Source of the DNA: Arthrobacter sp. B3I4
Lineage (GTDB): Bacteria > Actinomycetota > Actinomycetes > Actinomycetales > Micrococcaceae
Length of the DNA: 64,000 nucleotides
Direction: 5' to 3'
Assembly (NCBI RefSeq): GCF_030816855.1
Contig: NZ_JAUSYK010000001.1
Coordinates: 3,534,001 to 3,598,000, forward strand
Of this stretch, positions 17,253 to 25,504 are shown piece by piece. The stretch's first letter is position 1, and every line of letters starts with the position of its first letter. Both the position numbers and the translations under genes were made by a program. The notes below the pieces were generated by a model that was not told the origin of the DNA, made no database searches, and was given only the letters and a program-made list of their open reading frames with translations.

Positions 17253-19343
17253 CTAAGCGCGCAGCACCTCGTCTTCGTCGATGGACGCCCTCCCGGCGTA
17301 GACATCGTCGTCCTCTTCCTCGTAGATGGGGGCGACCGTCGGAGCTATCCGCTCAGCGTGGCGGTTCCAGAATTTCAGGTCGAGGGAGACAGCGTCGAGG
17401 GTTTCCCATTCCTTATTCTCGAGGGTGAGTCCCTCTTTCTCGATGAGGCTTTCGCCGCTGGGCAGTTCAATGCTCTTGAGACGGTCGGTGATCTCCTTCA
17501 ACGCAGCTGCCTCCTCGACCAACTTCCGGCGGTAGAGATCGCGTGCCACGTAGGGGTCAGAAGAGGGGTCGATCCGCGGGGACCAGTTTTCGTTCTTGTA
17601 CCTGTACAGGTCGTCCGTGGTCAGAAGCGCACGGTCTGCGGCGCTGGCAGACCCGGCGGCTTCTCCGTCGAGCAGGCGCCGTGGCGCGCGGTCGCCCCGG
17701 ACATCCACTACGATCTGGGCCAGCTGTTGGATCCCGTTCTCGCTCGCGACCATCTTCTGAATAATCTGTTGCGGCTCGGGCATATACTCCCCGTTGACGC
17801 GCGTGTTGGACCGGATGAGCAGTGCGCCGCCTTCTCCGTCCTTCAGGCTCATCACGCCCTCGACTAGGCAATAGAGTCCGAGAGCGCCAAGCTCGGCGGC
17901 ATCGGCGGAGACTTCCCTGCCATTGTCTTCGAAGATGGCCCGCTGCTCCCGGATCTTCTGGATGGCGGCGTCCCTGATGTCCAGGATCGGGCGACGGGTC
18001 AACAGAGCGTTCTTCAGGGTCGGTGTGGCAAGCACGCGCTGCACGGTTGAGCGCCGGCCCTTGAACCCGGAATCGAGCCCCTGACCGAGTGCAATCCTGT
18101 TCACGCGCATCGCGGTGTCCGCCGCCAGAGCCGCGCGTTCGGACTTCAGGGGCTTCTTGCCAGTGAGGGAGTGGACGGCCGTATTTACGACTCGGGCGCG
18201 CTTCGGGTCCAGCGGGGAGATCAGTGCCTCCGAAGCGAGGAGCAGAACCTCGTCGGGGTGCAGGCCGCTGAGGGATACCGCACCGGGGGACCCGGATTCG
18301 TCCTTACCGTTTTCAGACTGTAGGACTTTGAAGACCTCCTCCGCCGAGAGGCCGTCGACCGGAGGCATCATGTCCGCGGTGTGAACGGCCTCGAGCGCGA
18401 TGCGCGCCTTGAGCGCATTCTCGGTGCTGTCAAGGAACGGCAGGGGCGGTTCAAGGTGGATGTGTCCGACGAGGGAACGGCGAACTTCCGCGAAGGGCGG
18501 CTGGTTTTCGCCGGGGCGCAGCCCAATCTTGCGGTAACCGACGATGATCTGCGCGCGGGGCATGACACTGGAGCGAAGGCGAGCCGCTGCGATCTCGCCG
18601 GTCTCGCTCTCCACGTCCGCTTCCCCGGAGTCTCGAAGATCGATCAGTTCGTGCCTGAGTTTGTTCTCGGTGGCATCCCGCTGCAAGTCGAAAAGGACCT
18701 CGTCGATATCGATGCCGGATCCGCGTTGCGCGCCGACCGTGCGACTAAACCCGTCGGTGGCATCGAGGATGCCGATAGTGTCATTGTCACCCAGCGCGAG
18801 GCGGGTAATTGAAAGCAGCCCGGGGGTCTCGATGCCGCGCATCGGAATGGAGCGGGAATGCGGGTTCTTGTCCCAGATGCCCTTGGTCTGCGACCGCAGC
18901 GAACGAACAACGAAGTCGGGATCCTGGTTCGAAAGGCCGAGTACGGGCTGGCTGGAGAGCGGCGTCTCGTACCGCAACGCCTGCCCGGACTTCCAAGCGC
19001 GGTCCCCCTCAAAGCGGATGTTTTCCAGGGAGGGGACAATACGCCAAGTCACGACGTCGACTTCGACGAAGGTGATTTCGTATTGGCCGTACCGGCGCGT
19101 CTGGGCCGACCGCGCGGCTTCCTTCAGCTGGCTTAGATCGGCGGCGGAGCGCGCAACCGTTTCAGCGTCGAATGCTTGCAGGTCAAATTCCCGCATCAGG
19201 AGCTCCACTGCGGCGGCTCGAGCCTTGACATTCTGGGTGCGGAGATTCGAGCACACCAGATCGTAGGGCGTCGCGTACTCGTTGTTCTCCCGGCTCTGTT
19301 CGAGGTGGCGGGCTACTGTGGCTGCGCGATTTCTTTCGGACAT
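17253..19343 (-). CDS. Large unknown protein of restriction island with possible ParB/DGQHR-like motif
   Basis: This 696-residue protein is not a family I can name. The one suggestive motif is DNDTIGILDATDGFSRTVGAQ (DGFSR at 197-201), which looks like the D-G-x-x-R core of ParB/Srx and DGQHR-domain proteins such as DndB. The rest is mainly helical, with an acidic C-terminus (IYEEEDDDVYAG). Start chosen: ATG at 19343, which follows GAGAGG; the frame is open to 19505 but the added residues look unnatural. It lies just beyond vsr on the same strand, so it belongs to the island. It could be a DNA-modification accessory protein or a separate defence gene. Confidence 0.6.
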   Translation of the reverse strand: MSERNRAATVARHLEQSRENNEYATPYDLVCSNLRTQNVKARAAAVELLMREFDLQAFDAETVARSAADLSQLKEAARSAQTRRYGQYEITFVEVDVVTWRIVPSLENIRFEGDRAWKSGQALRYETPLSSQPVLGLSNQDPDFVVRSLRSQTKGIWDKNPHSRSIPMRGIETPGLLSITRLALGDNDTIGILDATDGFSRTVGAQRGSGIDIDEVLFDLQRDATENKLRHELIDLRDSGEADVESETGEIAAARLRSSVMPRAQIIVGYRKIGLRPGENQPPFAEVRRSLVGHIHLEPPLPFLDSTENALKARIALEAVHTADMMPPVDGLSAEEVFKVLQSENGKDESGSPGAVSLSGLHPDEVLLLASEALISPLDPKRARVVNTAVHSLTGKKPLKSERAALAADTAMRVNRIALGQGLDSGFKGRRSTVQRVLATPTLKNALLTRRPILDIRDAAIQKIREQRAIFEDNGREVSADAAELGALGLYCLVEGVMSLKDGEGGALLIRSNTRVNGEYMPEPQQIIQKMVASENGIQQLAQIVVDVRGDRAPRRLLDGEAAGSASAADRALLTTDDLYRYKNENWSPRIDPSSDPYVARDLYRRKLVEEAAALKEITDRLKSIELPSGESLIEKEGLTLENKEWETLDAVSLDLKFWNRHAERIAPTVAPIYEEEDDDVYAGRASIDEDEVLRA

Positions 19344-19955
19344 GAAAAAGCCTCTCGGGCTAGCTGGGACCGGAGTCCCGACCGTAACCGCTCTGGTTCC
19401 GGCTTCGGGTAGCCCGCCGAGGCGAGTAACCCATATAGGCTCGGACACCCAGATGGGTGCCATGGAGCACATGGGGCACGCACTTCCCGATCGGCGTTCA
19501 GTCACCCATGCTTACGGTCCGGCCGGAGCTGGAGCGCTTCGCGTGTACTGACTTGGTCGTTCCCCGCTTACTGGAAAGTACGTGTCATGCATCTCATAAG
19601 TTAGGACATAAGCCCTTTCCCGTCAATGGCACCGGGCGTCGCGCCGCGAGGCCCGGTGCCATAGGCGGCCCCGGCGACGGCTGCTGCCCTGATCGGTGCA
19701 AACTCGGATGCCCGGCCCCGGCCTTACCGCAACCCCCTACGGCGTGGCGCCACATCGAGTGGCTCCCAAAGCTTGACGACCACGGGATTCCCGGCAGGCT
19801 GCTCGTCGAGTGAGAGCAACTAATTCGCGTTTTTGGACCGTCCAGCAGCGGGGTCCACCTGAGTCTCGAGCTGCGGACCGGAGGTGTCAGATCCGGAGTT
19901 GCAGCCGGGACCGTCAGGCTTTGGCATGCAGGCGGGTGGACTAGCTTTCGTCATT
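19344..19955. other. Gene-free stretch upstream of the 696-residue gene
   Basis: About 600 bases with no supported gene. It must hold the promoter of the minus-strand 696-residue gene. Short frames on the plus strand have no motif or ribosome binding site. Confidence 0.4.
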
Positions 19956-19959
19956 CATC

Positions 19960-20290
19960 TTCACTTCCACGCCGTGGGGTTTGACGGGCCCGGTTCGGCG
20001 ATGGCAGTGGTCCCGTGGCGTTCCGTGGCGCCCATGTAGGTGGTGGTGATAACACGCAGTCTGGCCCCGCGTTCCTTGACCCGTTGCAGAGCTGGCTCCA
20101 GGAGCCTCAGTCCGGTCCAGCGGACGAAGGCGCAGAGCAGGTCCACCGTGTTGGCAGACTTGGTCTCGGTCCTGAGCTCTGCGGCGAAGTTGGGATCGTC
20201 CTTGTTGTTGGTGAGCAGGGCGGAGTCGCTCAGCATCGTGGTGGGCCGGTGGAAAACTGGAACTGGGCAACTGACGAACTGCCCCTCGCC
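19960..20290 (-). pseudogene. Fragment of a PLD-type DNA helicase/nuclease N-terminal region
   Basis: The reverse strand reads SALLTNNKDDPNFAAELRTE, then VDLLCAFVRWTGLRLLEPAL and VKERGARLRVITTTYMGATE. This is the start of the phospholipase-D-like domain that heads large helicase proteins with DUF3427 in many defence islands. After MGATERHGTTAIAEP the homology breaks off, well before the HKD catalytic motif and the helicase. The fragment is therefore a non-functional relic. Confidence 0.7.
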
Positions 20291-20512
20291 GAATATACCT
20301 AGTCACTTCGCTAGGCTAATTGGTGGCGGCGACGAATGCAGCGCCAGCCAGCTCGTGTTGTTATATTGACCGTTTGCTCGAAATCTTCACTGGGGATGTA
20401 AGACGTAACCCAACCGCCTCGCGCCCGAGGCTGGTGGACAAAAACTTCACCACCAGCCTCGAGCACGCCCGCGCTGCACACAGGAATCGACGCCGCGTGC
20501 GAAGAATTTGGA

Positions 20513-22102
20513 CTATCCCGACAGGTACTCATAGACTGCGGCGTGAGCTGCGTTGTGCATTCTGGAAGCCCGTACTGGCCCAATGTATGGAGCTGCCTTC
20601 AGAACTCCCACGTCAGCCTTTAGAACATCTCCGATTGTCCTGAGGCCCACACTCCCCATTGCCGTCCTCATGAAATCAGAAAGGTCCAGCACGTTCAGCG
20701 AGCGGCCGAGTTGTTCCTGAACTGAAGCATTCGGCTGGCTGAAGGCCAAAGACTCATCCTCGACAAGCGATCCGTAGAAGGGGTGTTTAGCTCCATATTC
20801 AATCATTCTCTTCAATGATAAGCTGTCCATGATGCTAGCTCCAAACTTGATTGGAGAACTATCCAGAGAAAACTGACATCCAAGATTTAGAATATACCGA
20901 GTGCCAATTTCGCTTCGCGTTGCTTTAATCCCAGCCGTTCCTTCTTGAAGGATGCCGCTGTAGCAAAGGAGTCGTAACGACTCCTTCACAGCAGCTGGTG
21001 CATCGCGGTGAATCCAAAGATACGAAGACGTTGCGCCAGGGTTCCTCAGGTTACGCGCATATAAAGCTGGTAGCACTTCCTGCTCAATAAATCGCCGACC
21101 CCACGATATGAGCGGCTCATGACCAGGATATTTATCGGCGAGCAGAGAATGCTCGGACCAAATCTCCTCTCGATAGTAATTCCGGAAGATTAGCTCTGCA
21201 CTGGCTGTATTAATCTTGCTCATGGTCTGCATCGTTTTCAGCAGTATTCGCGGATTGCCGGTAGCAGCGTATGCCAAGACATCAAATACCTGCCCATTCC
21301 GCTTGATATCGGAGATAAGCTCTGGCGCCTGCTTGAAAACGATTTCGCGCAGTTGCTCTCGATATTCTGGATCACTAACATTCCTGTCTACAGACACAAA
21401 TGTCGCATCATGCTGCGGCTGAAAGTATTCCCCGAACGATGTGACGCCCGGATAGACGGCGGCCTTTACGGCCAAGTAGGCACTTCGAAGAGATCTCATG
21501 AGCGTGAAAAACTCACGCTGTTGCGCGGGTATGAAGACATGTGCCGCTTCATCGATAAGAATTATTGTGCGAGTCAGATTATTTTCTTCAGAAAACTCCT
21601 GAAGGGCTTCAAGAAACAACTCGGGATCCGGCGCCTCGGCCAGGTCAGGATCGGCACCTTCATTGCGCCAGGAGTTTTCATAATCTACCGCCAATCTCTC
21701 CATCACCGACACACCGCTTTGGTCCCTGTTTGCCAGGCGATCAAGTGAGGAACCGACTCGTAAAGCCAAACCAAACTCGCTAGCGGACTTGAGAAAACTT
21801 GCCGCTATCCTCGACATCATCCAGGCACGGAACTTTTCTGGAGTTGGGTTCGAAATGAGTGTAGCAACGGCGAAAGTTACATAGACTGGCATTATGCGTT
21901 TAACCGCAAAGTCTTGCCGCAGGCGCTGCTCCGCAACACGCATTAAGAATGACTTCCCGACGCCACGACTGCCCTCAAGTACGGCCGGCGTTCGCCCCAA
22001 AAGGGCATCAATCACTTTATCGTCAGCAACACCTTTTACATAGTATTCCAAGACTTCATCACGCCGGAAGTCTTCAGTCCTGAAGAGAAAGTCACTGGCC
22101 AT
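20513..22102 (-). CDS. AAA/STAND-type ATPase with C-terminal helix-hairpin-helix domain
   Basis: This 529-residue protein has a Walker A at 44-51 (GSRGVGKS) and Walker B at 179-188 (TIILIDEAAH). An Orc/Cdc6-like arginine region follows (TGNPRILLKTMQ, about 285). The middle is a winged-helix-like part. The C-terminal 45 residues (LRTIGDVLKADVGVLKAAPYIG and following) look like a helix-hairpin-helix DNA-binding module. G+C is clearly below that of the surrounding chromosome. The start ATG at 22102 overlaps the upstream HEPN-like gene by 11 bases, so the two are translationally coupled. It may sense invader nucleic acid and control the partner; this is inference. Confidence 0.75.
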   Translation of the reverse strand: MASDFLFRTEDFRRDEVLEYYVKGVADDKVIDALLGRTPAVLEGSRGVGKSFLMRVAEQRLRQDFAVKRIMPVYVTFAVATLISNPTPEKFRAWMMSRIAASFLKSASEFGLALRVGSSLDRLANRDQSGVSVMERLAVDYENSWRNEGADPDLAEAPDPELFLEALQEFSEENNLTRTIILIDEAAHVFIPAQQREFFTLMRSLRSAYLAVKAAVYPGVTSFGEYFQPQHDATFVSVDRNVSDPEYREQLREIVFKQAPELISDIKRNGQVFDVLAYAATGNPRILLKTMQTMSKINTASAELIFRNYYREEIWSEHSLLADKYPGHEPLISWGRRFIEQEVLPALYARNLRNPGATSSYLWIHRDAPAAVKESLRLLCYSGILQEGTAGIKATRSEIGTRYILNLGCQFSLDSSPIKFGASIMDSLSLKRMIEYGAKHPFYGSLVEDESLAFSQPNASVQEQLGRSLNVLDLSDFMRTAMGSVGLRTIGDVLKADVGVLKAAPYIGPVRASRMHNAAHAAVYEYLSG

Positions 22103-22835
22103 TTTCGGTCCTTGGGGTTTCGAGAATTTTTCTTACCGACGGCAAATGTGCAATTGTTTCCAACATAGTGTTTTCAACACTACCGCTATCACTGGGTAAG
22201 AGTTCTTGACCATAGCGGCTAAAAAAGAGTACTTGGACGCATTCGATCGCATCGCTGGCCAGCTTACACCACTGCTCCAAGGTATTCTGTGAATAGACAA
22301 GCTGACTGGGGATTGTGCTTGTCGATGACTCTTTTCCGTGAATGAACTGCGAGCAGTCCCGGTACACTGCAGCGGCTTTGGCTTTGTACGACTGAGCATC
22401 AACGACTGCAGACTGATTGAAGGCTCCGACAAAGTCACTGGAAAGTACTCCGTCTGCTTCATTAAGCGCGGCAGACCATGAGAAGTCATACGAATCAGCT
22501 AGCCATTTCCGGCGCTTTAGTTCATTTGCAGAGAAGAAGATGGCAGCGAAGCTCAGTTCCAAGTACAGGCGCAAACCCGCAAACGCTGCCCCATAGTGAC
22601 CGCCACAGGCCAGATAAATGGCACGCCCAAACTCACGACGGCCGTTAATTATGAGCGTCCCCTCCGGCTCATTTGTTAGGAGGTCTTCCCATGCCTTCAT
22701 TGCATGGTCCAAACTGAGCAATCTACCTACGGATCCGCGCTGTTCCCTTAGCGCCTCATCAATTACACCTTTCTGATTCTCTTGAATCTTAACGAAGATG
22801 TCATCGATGGTTCCAACGGGTGAACCTTGGGCCAC
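22092..22835 (-). CDS. Helical protein with HEPN-like Rx6H motif, partner of the ATPase
   Basis: This 247-residue all-helical protein contains YRDCSQFIHGKE with Arg159 and His166, fitting the R-x(4-6)-H active site of HEPN RNases. Before it lies a segment (AAFAGLRLYLELSFAAIFFS) of the kind seen in HEPN-like proteins. No signal peptide or clear transmembrane helix. The GTG start at 22835 follows AAAGG. It is the first gene of a two-gene unit with the ATPase, sharing its low G+C. A toxin or effector role controlled by the ATPase is the working guess; an alternative is a non-catalytic helical adaptor. Confidence 0.65.
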   Translation of the reverse strand: MAQGSPVGTIDDIFVKIQENQKGVIDEALREQRGSVGRLLSLDHAMKAWEDLLTNEPEGTLIINGRREFGRAIYLACGGHYGAAFAGLRLYLELSFAAIFFSANELKRRKWLADSYDFSWSAALNEADGVLSSDFVGAFNQSAVVDAQSYKAKAAAVYRDCSQFIHGKESSTSTIPSQLVYSQNTLEQWCKLASDAIECVQVLFFSRYGQELLPSDSGSVENTMLETIAHLPSVRKILETPRTENGQ

Positions 22836-23259
22836 TTTTTAGCCTTTCGCGAGGAGACAAACAAGAAGTAATGTACTACCGATGTGCTGGAAAATATCTT
22901 TCGACCCGCGCGGCGCACTTGAGGATGGCACCCGTGGCGGCGGCGCGCCTGACGGACAACTCGCCTTTCGGGCTCCCAAATGTGGGTCGAAGACCAAGGT
23001 CCATGTCACCGATGCCTACAAGGCGTGTACTCTCCGCGCAAGATTTTCCTGTCCTTCCCGAGGTAAGACGGTGCGAAGCCGGAGTCTTTCGTCGCGTGAT
23101 GGGCGGCGCTCGGCCTGAGGTCCGGGAGTCAACTACTGCCTGCTGCCTGCCGCCTGGCGGCTTTGGAGTAATCCCTCAGAATCCGTTGCTTTGTGCGAAT
23201 ATTCACCTTTGACACTCGAAGGTGACGCCGAAAGCTTGTGGTCTGCATGGACTGTCTTG
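22836..23259. other. Gap upstream of the ATPase/HEPN-like unit
   Basis: About 420 bases. It must hold the promoter of the minus-strand two-gene unit. A plus-strand frame (22882-23118) encodes a Cys- and Arg-rich peptide that I cannot match to any family; it is probably decayed coding sequence, G+C rich again compared with the unit to its left. Confidence 0.35.
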
Positions 23260-23821
23260 GACCAGAGGCCTCAGCTGAACGCACTAGGGGTGAAAGTATC
23301 GGCGCCATCGTTGTCGACGCCGTGCTGCAAAAGCGGCAAAACTACGCCGCGACGGTCAGACCCCGTGTAGCTGCGGTCGTGGAAGGGTGGCCCGACGCCC
23401 TCACGACGGCGGGATTTCGTCGGCGGCTGGACACCGAAAAGCTGTCTGAAGTCATCAGCTGGTCGGGGCCGGCACGACTGACACCAAATAGAACGCATTA
23501 CCAGCGTTCTGGAACACGAGAACATTTCCATTGAAACTGTGTAGGAACTCCGGCGCAACCTTGAGGATCCAGCCATGAGAACCCCTCTACGCAAGGCACT
23601 CCGGGGAGTGCGGCACGTCGGGCCCAAGACACTGGACTACTTCGACATTCTCTGCGGCATCTTCCACGGGAGTTGCGATCGATTTGCGGATACGTCGAAG
23701 GGCCGAAGCGGCTGGCATCGATGATTTGTCCTATGATCATCTCGCCGCTGTCATACACCGAGCTGCGCTGCGCCGCGGCTGGCGACCCGGAGACCTGGAC
23801 GCCGCACTATGGGACGGCTAG
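23260..23821 (+). pseudogene. Broken helix-hairpin-helix DNA glycosylase-like gene
   Basis: Three frames must be joined. Frame one gives VDAVLQKRQNYAATVRPRV and DALTTAGFRRRLDTEKLSEV. After about 23484 the second frame gives QIERITSVLEHENISIETV, a TAG at 23542-23544, then LRKALRGVRHVGPKTLDYFD, which is a helix-hairpin-helix. A TGA at 23722-23724 ends it. The third frame gives DDLSYDHLAAVIHRAALRRG and WRPGDLDAALWDG, ending at 23821. The order and the final Leu-Asp-Ala-Ala-Leu-Trp fit an HhH-GPD-related family. At least two frameshifts and one stop make it non-functional. Confidence 0.75.
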
Positions 23822-23832
23822 AGAGTGCACAC

Positions 23833-24261
23833 ATGAACAGAATACCGATTAGAGATCCGGAACGACTACTAACCGAGGATGAAGTTGTTGCCGCTGTCCT
23901 AGGCCACCTTTCAAATGCTGGGTGGAACATCGCGAGTTGGGCGCTTGCCACGGAACATGGAGTCGACCTTGTTGCCGAGCAGGTCGGCCGGCGTCTACTC
24001 GTGGAGGCCAAAGGAGAGGGGAGCTCCAAGGCTGGAAGTGCAAGATTCGGTAGTCCGTTCACGAGTAGTCAGGTCAGCAGCCACGTTTCCCGTGCCATTT
24101 ATAGGGCACTGTGTGCGCTTGCCGAGAACGAAGAAGCCGCAGTCGCCTTCCCTGACACACCACGGCATCGGGCGATGGTAAGAAGTGTGCAGCCCGTGAT
24201 CTCACGTTTAAGAATTTCAGTCTTTTGGGTGGATCGAACAGCGTCTGTCACAGTCGAGTAG
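23833..24261 (+). CDS. Small PD-(D/E)XK nuclease-like protein
   Basis: This 142-residue protein has a restriction-nuclease-like core: EHGVDLVAEQ with Asp45, then RRLLVEAKGEGSS with Glu58 and Lys60 (E-x-K), and a downstream helix with Gln and His (SSQVSSHVSRAI). This fits metal-dependent DNA-cutting enzymes of the Mrr/VRR class, though it lacks a visible DNA-recognition domain. The ATG at 23833 is 12 bases after the broken HhH gene's end, so both were probably once one transcript. It may be a remnant partner still intact, or a stand-alone nuclease. Confidence 0.65.
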   Translation: MNRIPIRDPERLLTEDEVVAAVLGHLSNAGWNIASWALATEHGVDLVAEQVGRRLLVEAKGEGSSKAGSARFGSPFTSSQVSSHVSRAIYRALCALAENEEAAVAFPDTPRHRAMVRSVQPVISRLRISVFWVDRTASVTVE

Positions 24262-24419
24262 AGACCTCGGTATGGACAACGTTATGGAAGCAGCGCCACT
24301 CGATCGAAGTAATGAACCCACGGCGACTTCCTTGGTTCCAGTTAGTCCATGAGACGCCACCCTAGATTCCCCCCGTTGAAACGCCAGGCCTACTTCACGC
24401 CCGCCCCGCCCCACACGGT

Positions 24420-24535
24420 TTGTACCATCTAGAGCTTGATTGGCCCTGCCAAGGCCATCATGCTGAGCTGGCGCGGTTCAGGGCTGCGCCGGGTGGGCGG
24501 GCCAACGTCGTTGTCTGTTGTTCCATGACGATTCC
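24420..24535 (-). pseudogene. Amino-acid permease N-terminal remnant, copy 1
   Basis: The reverse strand reads MEQQTTTLARPPGAALNRAS and then, slightly shifted, MMALAG. This corresponds to the cytosolic start and first-helix entry of an AnsP/GabP-type amino-acid permease. The DNA around the start (TTGTCTGTTGTTCCATG, then GATTCCTCTG) is shared with copy 2 at 25442-25475. Only about 35 codons remain. Confidence 0.55.
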
Positions 24536-24756
24536 TCTGCCGGAGCACGTCCACCGTCCGAGCGGTATGGTGGAACGAGTGGATGAACGCGACGAACGGG
24601 GTGTCCGCTGATCCACTTTGCTTTCGCGCTCTCTCCCGTTCCTTGTTTGTGCGTGCAATCATCGCCGCAAACCTCATGGGCCATTCGTTCTCGGTCCCGT
24701 CTGCCTAGGATAGGCAGGCGGCACCAACGCCGAACAGCGACCATTCAAGGGGACAA

Positions 24757-25038
24757 GTGGAACAACACGCAGTACCGCAGATCATGACAGCCTTCATTAG
24801 CTCCGATGGTAAGGAGTGGCAGGACGAGTACGGTGAAGTGACGCCGGTATCTGGGCAATTCATCTATAGAGGAACTGGCAACGGCTACCAGGCCTACAGG
24901 ATCGCTGAGGTCTGGCTAGTTGAGGAAAAGCGAGGCCCAGTAACCCACGGACTCACCGTTTTCCTCGACCCGGTCGACGTGATGGAGACTCGCCTCGGCC
25001 AATATTCACCAGAATATTACGGAAACGGAGGATTCTAG
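24757..25038 (+). CDS. Small hypothetical protein
   Basis: This 93-residue protein starts with GTG at 24757, preceded by AAGGGGAC at good spacing. It has no signal peptide, no membrane segment and a mixed, soluble composition (ISSDGKEWQDEYGEV; QYSPEYYGNGGF at the end). I do not recognise the family. It sits between the two permease remnants in a debris region, but the frame is clean and the ribosome binding site is convincing. Confidence 0.55.
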   Translation: MEQHAVPQIMTAFISSDGKEWQDEYGEVTPVSGQFIYRGTGNGYQAYRIAEVWLVEEKRGPVTHGLTVFLDPVDVMETRLGQYSPEYYGNGGF

Positions 25039-25099
25039 CCGTGGGAGAACAACACCGTATCGGTCAGTTTCGAACGAAACCAGAGTTCGCATAAGAACC

Positions 25100-25461
25100 G
25101 CCGGCGCCAGCAACGGGTGCCCTTCTTGTAGGCGTCGCAGTCCGCCTGGCCGCCCACTTCTTGTCGGCCTTCTTTTCCGGCGGCGGGATGCCGCCGCCCT
25201 AGATCAGCAGCAGGGTCACGAACATCGGCGACAGCAGGGGCACCCGCTGCCAGCCCGCCAAGCGCCCACATCATCAGGATGCCCGCGACGAGGTAGGAGA
25301 TCAGCACCGCCGGGCCGGCGGCCTGGATGCCGGCGCGCTGGATGCCGGCGGGCTGGATGCCGGCGCGCGCCAGTCGCGGCGCCCAGGCCCATCATGGTGA
25401 GCTGCCGGGGTTTTAGGGCCGCGCCGAGCGCGCGGGCAGACCTCTTTGTCTGTTGTTCCAT
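25100..25461 (-). pseudogene. Amino-acid permease N-terminal remnant, copy 2
   Basis: The reverse strand gives MEQQTKRSARALGAALKPRQ, LTMMGLGAATGA, and in another frame AAGPAVLISYLVAGILMMWA followed by LGGLAAGAPAVADV. This is the start and first two helices of an amino-acid permease. A GIQxAG unit is repeated three times (about 25320-25365) and breaks the frame. The homology ends near 25200 after about 80 codons of a family that normally has more than 450. Confidence 0.7.
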
Positions 25462-25504
25462 GGGGATTCCTCTGGTTGTAGGCGGAACGGAGTGAAGGGT
25501 TGGG

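Noticed and set aside
22882..23118. Plus-strand Cys/Arg-rich frame as a transposase fragment
   Set aside because: Two Cys pairs recall zinc-ribbon transposases, but I could not align any catalytic motif and no inverted repeat was found.
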